DNA from: CAYSIX01 sp964431205
Lineage (GTDB): Bacteria > Planctomycetota > Phycisphaerae > Phycisphaerales > Phycisphaeraceae
Reading direction: 5' to 3'
Length of the DNA: 19,708 bases
NCBI GenBank assembly: GCA_964431205.1
Contig: CAYSIX010000055.1
Coordinates: 1 to 19,708 of the forward strand
The notes beneath the pieces were generated by a model. It did no database searches. It saw only the letters and a list, made by a program, of their open reading frames with translations, and was not told the DNA's origin. Each line of letters starts with the position of its first letter. Within the stretch, counting starts at the first letter, position 1. A program made the translations under genes and the position numbers. Of the stretch, positions 14,669-19,708 are shown piece after piece.

Positions 14669-17209
14669 ATGGCCGAACGGCGGGACATGCCGGCGTCAGG
14701 AGAGGGCGGCACCGCCGCGGGCCCGTCCGCGTCGCGACGGTCAGCCGAGGCGGTCTCCTGGACCCAGGCGTGGCAACTGCCCGTGCTGCTGGCCGGTCTG
14801 GCGCTGACGGGCATCGGCATCATGCTGGCCATGCCCGAGCGGGCGCCGAACGACGTGCCCGGCGCGATCGACGAGGCCGAACGCCTCATCGAGCTCAATC
14901 AGCTCGACGACGCCGAACAGAAGCTCACCGAGGTTCAAGCCGCGCTCGATGAGGCCACGCCGACCGACCACGGCCGGGCGTTGCAGGCGTGGGGGGATCT
15001 GAAATACCTGAGGCTTCAGAAGCAGTTGCGTGTGGCGGGGCCCACGGCGGTCCACGAGCAGATCGCCGGCTTCTACGCCCGGGCCCAGCAGAAGCTCGGC
15101 GAGCTGGGCGACACCGCCCAGCGGCGATACGCGAGGACGCTGGTGGGGCTGGGCCGTGAGGACGAGGCGCTGACGCTGGTGGACGCCATGGAAGGCGAGC
15201 CCGCCGCGCGGTACACGATCATCCGCGACATGATCGAGCTGCGTCGGGAGGGCGGCGATCGCGGCTCGCCGACGTTGCTGGAGTTGGTCGGGCGCTACAA
15301 GAGCGAGCTGGGCGAAGAGACCGATGCGGCCGCGCGGCGCGCCGGCAGCGTGTGGGTCTATGGCCTGGAGGCACAACTGCGCATCGAGGCGGGGGACCCG
15401 CAGGGTGCGATCGATCTGCTGGTCCAGCAGCGACTGCCGGCGTTGATCGGTCGTACTGAAGACCTCGCCGCGGCGCGGGGTGACTTCGCGCCGCTGTACG
15501 TCAAGCTGGCGCAGGCGTACCGGGAAGCGGGCGAGGCGGATCAGGCCGAGGCCTACTTTCTTCAGGCCCAGCAGCACCTGTCGGCGGGCGACCCGTTGCA
15601 GGCCGACGTGCTGGTGGGGTTGGGCTGGATCGAGCTGGCGCGCGGCGGCGAGGAGGCGGTGCGGCGGGCGTACGAGCTGTTCAGCCAGGCGGATCGCGAG
15701 TACCCGGACGAGCCGGCGCACGTCGAGGCGTTGATCGGGCGGGCCGACTGCGAGGCGCGCCTGGGGGCGTACCCGGAAGCGATCGAGCACGTCGCGCTGG
15801 CGGTGTCGGCGTTGGGTGAGTCGCGGGAGGTCGAGGATCGGCGTCGCGAGGCGCTGCTGGGCATGGTGCGGACGCACGTGGCGGGGCTGGTGAACCAGCA
15901 GCAGTACGAGCAGGCGTTGGAGCTGATGCGCACGCTGTTGCCGTTGTACGGCCAGGAACCGCCGCCCGCGCTGTTGCTCGCGCTGGCCGAGACGCACGAG
16001 CTGCAGGCCGAAGCGGACCGGGCCGAAGCGCGCCGGATCGAGCAGTGGCTGGAGCAGGGCCGCCCGGACGCGACGGTCGAGGCGATGCGACACGCCAACC
16101 AGCGCGCCTCGCTGCACTACGAGAAGGCCGGCGACGACTATCTGCGTCACGCTCAAGCGGTCACCATCAGCGACGACGAGGCGCACGGGCGGAGCCTCTG
16201 GCGCGCCGGCGCCGCTTACGACCGCGCCCAGCTGTGGTCCAAGGCGGCGGGGGTGTATTCCGAGTTCATCAAGACCCGCGGGCACGATCCCATGCGGCTG
16301 GGCGCCATGCATCGGCTGGGCAAGGCCTACCTCGCGGACGGTCAGTACGAGGCCGCCCTCGACCTGTTTCTCGAGCTGATCGACAAGCACCCGCACGCGC
16401 CCGAGTCGTACGACAGCCTCGTGCCGCTCGCCCGAGCGTACATGGCCCTGGGCCGCTACGACGAGGCGCGACGCGGGCTCGAAAGCGTCGTCACCGACCA
16501 TCCCGCCATCACCCCCGAGAGCGCCGAGTACCGCGAGGCGCTGATCGAGCTGGGACGCATGTTCCACCGCCTGGGCGAGCAGGACCCCCGCCATTACTGG
16601 TCCGCGATCGAGCGGCTGACCTTCGCCGTCGAACGCTACCCCGACGAGCTCGAGCGCGGCGCCGAGCTGCGATTCCTTCTGGCCGACTCCTACCGCAAGT
16701 CCGTCACGATGCTCGATGAGCGGCTCGAAGACAGCCCCACGGACACCGAGCGGCTCCGGCTTCAGCAGCAGCGACGCGATCACCTCGAGAAGGCGATGAT
16801 GTATTACACCCAGGCCATCGAGTTGCTGGACGATCGCCCGGTCGCGACCCTCTCGTCGCTGGAGAAGATCTATCATCGCAACGCCTACTTCTACCGGTCC
16901 GACTGCGCCTACGACCTGGCCCAGTACGAGCGCGCGATCGAGCTGTACCTCACCGCCGCCCAGCGGTTCGAAGACGACCCGTCGGCTCTGGTCGCGATGA
17001 TTCAGATCGTCAACGCCCACGCGTCGCTCGGCCAGTACCAGGAAGCGCGGGCGGCGAACCAGAACGCCCGCTGGCTGCTCGACCGACTGCCGGACGAGGC
17101 GTTTGACGACCCGTCCCTGCCGATGTCGCGCAAGCACTGGGAAGACTGGCTCCGCTGGACGAGCGAGCTGGAGGTCTTTGCTGACGGCACGCCCGCGGCC
17201 GCGCCGTGA
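14669..17209 (+). CDS. Membrane-anchored tetratricopeptide-repeat protein
   Basis: From ATG 14669 the protein has 846 residues; AGGGA stands about seven bases upstream, and the possible extension to GTG 14516 reads as noncoding. A polar N-terminus precedes one membrane helix (about 37-56), after which nearly everything is helix pairs of TPR type, for example EAYFLQAQQHL, AALDLFLELIDKHPHAP, YMALGRYDEARRGLESVV and AIELYLTAAQRFEDDP. Around 15-20 helical hairpins are likely. No enzyme domain is visible. TPR superhelices bind peptides and hold complexes together; here the repeats probably face the periplasm, but topology was judged by eye. The gene lies between prfB and the flagellar-type block and is separated from the latter by 132 bases with its own signals, so it is probably its own unit. 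Confidence 0.82.
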   Translation: MAERRDMPASGEGGTAAGPSASRRSAEAVSWTQAWQLPVLLAGLALTGIGIMLAMPERAPNDVPGAIDEAERLIELNQLDDAEQKLTEVQAALDEATPTDHGRALQAWGDLKYLRLQKQLRVAGPTAVHEQIAGFYARAQQKLGELGDTAQRRYARTLVGLGREDEALTLVDAMEGEPAARYTIIRDMIELRREGGDRGSPTLLELVGRYKSELGEETDAAARRAGSVWVYGLEAQLRIEAGDPQGAIDLLVQQRLPALIGRTEDLAAARGDFAPLYVKLAQAYREAGEADQAEAYFLQAQQHLSAGDPLQADVLVGLGWIELARGGEEAVRRAYELFSQADREYPDEPAHVEALIGRADCEARLGAYPEAIEHVALAVSALGESREVEDRRREALLGMVRTHVAGLVNQQQYEQALELMRTLLPLYGQEPPPALLLALAETHELQAEADRAEARRIEQWLEQGRPDATVEAMRHANQRASLHYEKAGDDYLRHAQAVTISDDEAHGRSLWRAGAAYDRAQLWSKAAGVYSEFIKTRGHDPMRLGAMHRLGKAYLADGQYEAALDLFLELIDKHPHAPESYDSLVPLARAYMALGRYDEARRGLESVVTDHPAITPESAEYREALIELGRMFHRLGEQDPRHYWSAIERLTFAVERYPDELERGAELRFLLADSYRKSVTMLDERLEDSPTDTERLRLQQQRRDHLEKAMMYYTQAIELLDDRPVATLSSLEKIYHRNAYFYRSDCAYDLAQYERAIELYLTAAQRFEDDPSALVAMIQIVNAHASLGQYQEARAANQNARWLLDRLPDEAFDDPSLPMSRKHWEDWLRWTSELEVFADGTPAAAP

Positions 17210-17253
17210 GCGCCGCTCGCGCCCGGTCCCCGTCGCGCGGGCGCGATATTGGC

Positions 17254-17277
17254 GAAATCGCTTCGGCCTGCCGATAA
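17254..17277 (+). promoter_or_regulatory. Candidate sigma-28 (FliA-type) promoter of the FlgN-like operon
   Basis: GCCGATAA (17270-17277) is an exact copy of the sigma-28 -10 consensus. The best -35 candidate is GAAA (17254-17257), but the spacing is 12 rather than 15 bases, so the upstream half is weak. Predicted transcript start is near 17284. Confidence 0.4.
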
Positions 17278-17301
17278 CTCTTACGAGCCGTTGCCCAACG
17301 C

Positions 17302-17320
17302 CTGTCCCTGGAAGGGACGG
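17302..17320 (+). promoter_or_regulatory. Leader hairpin with GGA in the loop, possible CsrA site
   Basis: CTGTCCCT and AGGGACGG form an eight-base-pair stem (one G-T pair) around the loop GGA. A second GGA, in context ATGGA, spans 17338-17342 at the start codon. Two GGA sites, one in a hairpin loop and one at the start region, is the usual layout of CsrA-repressed leaders. Confidence 0.35.
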
Positions 17321-17341
17321 TGTGCCTTGAAAGGGTCATGG

Positions 17342-17815
17342 ATGACCGTCGATGCCCATCCCACCACGACGCCCGATCCGCTCGGCGCGATCGCGCTGCT
17401 CACCGAGCAGCGGGACACCTACCGCCAGCTCGAGTCGCTCGGACAACAGCAGGCCGAGCTGATCGAGCGTGACGAGGTCGAGCCGCTGCTGACGGTCCTG
17501 GCCCAGCGACAGGCCGTGATCGATCGGCTCGACGCGTTGAACCGCCGATCCGCGCCGATCCGCGAACAATGGGACGCCGTGTCCGATCGCCTCAGCGAAA
17601 CACAGCGCCAGACGGTGCGGCAACTCGTGGACGAGGTGGACGACCTTCTCGAACGCATCATGCGCCGCGACGATCAGGATCGGACCCGTCTCGCCGCGGC
17701 ACGCGATCGGATCGGCAGCAGCCTGCGGCAGGCCACCCACGCCGCGACGGCGCGGCGAGCCTACGGCGGTCCTGCGAACGCGGCCAGCCCTCGGTTGACG
17801 GATCAACAGGGATGA
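17342..17815 (+). CDS. FlgN-like flagellar export chaperone
   Basis: The 157-residue protein starts at ATG 17342, six bases after GAAAGGG; the frame is open upstream to 17249 but crosses the promoter-like and hairpin elements. It is almost wholly helical. The sequence LLTEQRDTYRQLESLGQQQAEL, then a helix with LIERDEVEPLLTVLAQRQ, then VIDRLDALNRR matches the FlgN layout of long paired helices, which in the family bind hook-filament junction proteins FlgK and FlgL for export. A Tyr-Gly-containing flexible tail closes it (RRAYGGPANAA). No catalytic motif. The next gene starts seven bases after its stop, so the two are surely co-transcribed. The family call rests on helix pattern and context rather than a sharp motif; an unrelated coiled-coil protein remains possible. 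Confidence 0.65.
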   Translation: MTVDAHPTTTPDPLGAIALLTEQRDTYRQLESLGQQQAELIERDEVEPLLTVLAQRQAVIDRLDALNRRSAPIREQWDAVSDRLSETQRQTVRQLVDEVDDLLERIMRRDDQDRTRLAAARDRIGSSLRQATHAATARRAYGGPANAASPRLTDQQG

Positions 17816-17822
17816 CCAAGCG

Positions 17823-18875
17823 ATGAGCGCCACCACGCCGACTACCTCAGCCCCCAGCCGACGCCGCGACACGGTTCGCCCCCGCGCGGCCGACCCGGCC
17901 GCCCAACCCGTCCCCAGCACCGTCGGGACGGCCGAGCACGAACGCCGCCTCGATGAGCTGGCGCAGATCATCCAGGCGTACAACGACGCGACGCAGAATC
18001 TTCAGCGCAGCCACGAGTCGCTCGAGGCCGAGGTGGCCCGGCTGCGAAAGGAACTGGCCAGCGCCGACGCCCAGCTTCAGCGATCGCGACGCCTGGCTGC
18101 GCTGGGCGAGATGGCCGCGGGCATCGCCCACGAGGTGCGCAACCCCTTGGCGGCGATCCAGCTCTACGCGGCGATGATCGTCGAGGACCTGGAGGCCGCC
18201 GGCGCCCGACCGGACGTGGCCGCGGCCAACGCACGCAAGATCGGCGACGCCGTCCGCGGCCTCAACGCGATCGTCAACGACGTGCTCACCTTCGCCCGGG
18301 AGATCCAGCCCCGTCCGCAGGCCGCCTGTGCGCACGCCCTGCTTCGGCGGGCGTGGGACGCGTCCCGACCGATCCTCGACGCGACGCACGTCGAGGTCGT
18401 GCTCGACGACGCCGACGAGCCCACGACGCTCGTAAACGCCGACGCCGCCCTGATCCACCAGGCGCTGCTGAACCTGATCCGAAACGCCGCCGACGCGATG
18501 GCCCAGAACCGCGCCGACCGACCCCGTCGGCTTGAGCTCGCCGTCCGCCGCGCCGACAGTGAGGCCGCTCTGATCATCCGCGATACCGGCCCAGGCATCG
18601 CCCACGCCCAGGTCGACCGCATCTTCAACCCCTTCTTCACCACACGCGACACCGGCACGGGCCTCGGCCTGGCGATCGTGCACCGCATCGTCGACGCACA
18701 CGGCGGCGCCATCACCGTCCACAACGACCCGCAAACCGGCGGCGCCGTGTTCACCCTGACCCTGCCGATCGCCGACGAGTCGGCGCGGGCCACGGCGGTT
18801 GCCGAGCCCGTCATCGACCGCGGCGCGACCCGTGTCCACCGAGGTCGAGCGTGCCACGCATCGGAGGCCGCATGA
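17823..18875 (+). CDS. Soluble NtrB/FlrB-type sensor histidine kinase
   Basis: The 350-residue protein has no membrane segment or recognisable input domain. Residues 1-37 are low-complexity Ala/Pro/Arg; a coiled coil follows (about 38-90) and leads into the dimerisation helix with the H-box GIAHEVRNPLAAI, phospho-acceptor His103. ATP-binding motifs are complete: N-box NLIRNAADAM (217-226), G1 DTGPGI (254-259), F-box FNPFFTT, and G2 GTGLGLAI (278-285). The last 35 residues are disordered. A soluble NtrB-like kinase next to a FlgN-like gene and before an NtrC-type regulator resembles FlrB/FlrC and FleS/FleR, the two-component pairs that switch on middle flagellar genes. Signal is unknown and may be flagellar assembly state. 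Its stop overlaps the regulator's start by ATGA. Confidence 0.9.
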   Translation: MSATTPTTSAPSRRRDTVRPRAADPAAQPVPSTVGTAEHERRLDELAQIIQAYNDATQNLQRSHESLEAEVARLRKELASADAQLQRSRRLAALGEMAAGIAHEVRNPLAAIQLYAAMIVEDLEAAGARPDVAAANARKIGDAVRGLNAIVNDVLTFAREIQPRPQAACAHALLRRAWDASRPILDATHVEVVLDDADEPTTLVNADAALIHQALLNLIRNAADAMAQNRADRPRRLELAVRRADSEAALIIRDTGPGIAHAQVDRIFNPFFTTRDTGTGLGLAIVHRIVDAHGGAITVHNDPQTGGAVFTLTLPIADESARATAVAEPVIDRGATRVHRGRACHASEAA

Positions 18876-19708
18876 GCACCACCCGGGTCCTCGTTGTCGA
18901 CGACAAGCCGATGATGCGCGACAGCGTCGGCGCCATGCTCCAGCGCGCCGGTTACACCGTGATCGCCGCCGCCGACGGCGAAGCCGCCCTGCGTCAGATC
19001 AGCCGAAATCGACCTTCCGCCGTGCTGACCGACCTGCGCATGCCCGAGATGGATGGGCTGGAACTGCTCGTCCGCCTGCGTCAGCTCGACGACCAACTGC
19101 CCGTCGTGCTCATGACCGCTTACGGCTCGGTGCAGGACGCCGTCGCCGCGATGAAGCAGGGCGCGTTCGACTTCATCCAGAAGCCCTTCGAGGGCGACGC
19201 CCTAATCATGGTCATCCGCCGAGCCGTCGAGCATCGCCGCCTGATCCAGGAGAACGCGGCCCTGCGCAGCCACGCCCAGTCTCTCGAGCAGATGCCGGCC
19301 CTGATCGGTCGCTCGGCGCCGATGCGCCGCCTCGCCCAGCAGCTTCAGCAGGTCGCCAACTCGCACGGCACCGTGCTGATCTGCGGTGAGTCCGGCACCG
19401 GCAAGGAGGTCGTCGCCCGCACCATCCACGCCCACAGCCCCCGACGCGACCGGGTCATGCTCTGTCTCAACTGTGCCGCGCTGTCCAGCAGCCTGCTCGA
19501 GAGCGAGTTGTTCGGCCACGAGAAGGGGGCGTTCACCGGCGCCGATCAGCTCCGCAAGGGACGCTTCGAGCTGGCCGACGGCGGCACGCTGCTGCTCGAC
19601 GAGATCAGCGAGATCAGCCCGGAACTGCAGGCCAAGCTGCTGCGCGTGCTCCAGGAGGGGCAGTTCGAGCGCGTTGGGGCGAGCCTGACCATGCAGGTGG
19701 ACGTGCGC
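18872..19708 (+). CDS. NtrC-family sigma-54 response regulator (3' partial)
   Basis: The frame opens at ATG 18872, overlapping the kinase stop by four bases, with GGAGG four bases upstream, and runs off the right edge after 279 residues. The receiver domain has acidic pair Asp10-Asp11, phospho-acceptor Asp54 in LTDLRMPEMDG, Thr82 and Lys104. The AAA+ domain follows: Walker A GESGTGKE (172-179), the GAFTGA sigma-54 contact loop (219-224) and Walker B GTLLLDEI (238-245). All needed residues are present, so phosphorylation should license ATP-driven opening of sigma-54 promoters. The C-terminal DNA-binding helix-turn-helix is expected beyond the window. Together with the FlgN-like gene and kinase this is probably a flagellar hierarchy regulator of FlrC/FleR type; nitrogen or other sigma-54 roles cannot be excluded from the domains alone. 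Confidence 0.92.
   Translation, partial: MSTTRVLVVDDKPMMRDSVGAMLQRAGYTVIAAADGEAALRQISRNRPSAVLTDLRMPEMDGLELLVRLRQLDDQLPVVLMTAYGSVQDAVAAMKQGAFDFIQKPFEGDALIMVIRRAVEHRRLIQENAALRSHAQSLEQMPALIGRSAPMRRLAQQLQQVANSHGTVLICGESGTGKEVVARTIHAHSPRRDRVMLCLNCAALSSSLLESELFGHEKGAFTGADQLRKGRFELADGGTLLLDEISEISPELQAKLLRVLQEGQFERVGASLTMQVDVR

Noticed and set aside
14741..17137. 798-residue open frame on the minus strand
   Set aside because: Arg/Leu/Gln-rich mirror of the TPR gene; long antisense frames are expected at this GC content.
17250..17265. TGGCGAAATCGCTTCG as a sigma-54 promoter
   Set aside because: The GG to GC spacing does not fit the -24/-12 pattern.

Overview
The window is high-GC bacterial chromosome, dense with genes, and carries no mobile element, CRISPR array, rRNA or tRNA that I can see. 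The gene content suggests a planctomycete, probably of the Phycisphaerae: a PilM-type protein followed by large membrane-anchored proteins with Gly/Tyr/Asp-Pro repeats, a very large AsmA-like protein, a PpiD/SurA-like anchor protein without a rotamase domain, and a FlgN-like/NtrB/NtrC flagellar-type block. This placement is an inference from protein style; no marker gene was compared.

Layout. (1) 1-4888, plus strand: a type IV pilus/type II secretion-like operon. It holds the tail of a PilM-like protein with a long extracytoplasmic extension, then two single-pass membrane proteins of unknown name. All three carry the same GGDPYGGGYGG-type repeat. (2) 5129-5404: a small helical hypothetical protein ending in a strong hairpin. 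(3) 5488-5937, minus: an exported thioredoxin-like protein. It is divergent from bioD (6074-6907, plus), which makes dethiobiotin. (4) 6923-10740, minus: one AsmA-like gene broken by a 10-N assembly gap at 8349-8358; the reading frame does not match across the gap as drawn. (5) 10832-11194, plus: a stand-alone tRNA-binding OB-fold protein (MetRS beta type). (6) 11246-13261, minus: the PpiD/SurA-like membrane chaperone. (7) 13369-14500, plus: prfB (release factor 2), which needs a +1 programmed frameshift at CTT-TAA-C. (8) 14669-17209, plus: a membrane-anchored TPR protein. (9) 17342 to the window end: FlgN-like protein, soluble NtrB-type histidine kinase and NtrC-type sigma-54 activator (cut by the window edge), tightly packed and probably one operon.

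How the parts work together. The first block would build an envelope-spanning pilus or secretion platform. The last block looks like a flagellar regulatory operon (FlrB/FlrC or FleS/FleR style). Its leader contains an exact GCCGATAA sigma-28-type -10 element and a hairpin presenting GGA in its loop. Between them lie housekeeping and envelope-assembly genes.

The most interesting signal is in prfB. The zero-frame N-terminus and the +1 frame together align with ordinary RF2, the slip site is intact, but the in-frame stop is UAA instead of the usual UGA and the usual AGGGGG stimulator is absent. UAA is read by both RF1 and RF2, so the autoregulatory circuit would have a different logic from the textbook one. 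No stretch longer than 300 bases lacks a gene; the longest is 4889-5128, where I see nothing convincing.
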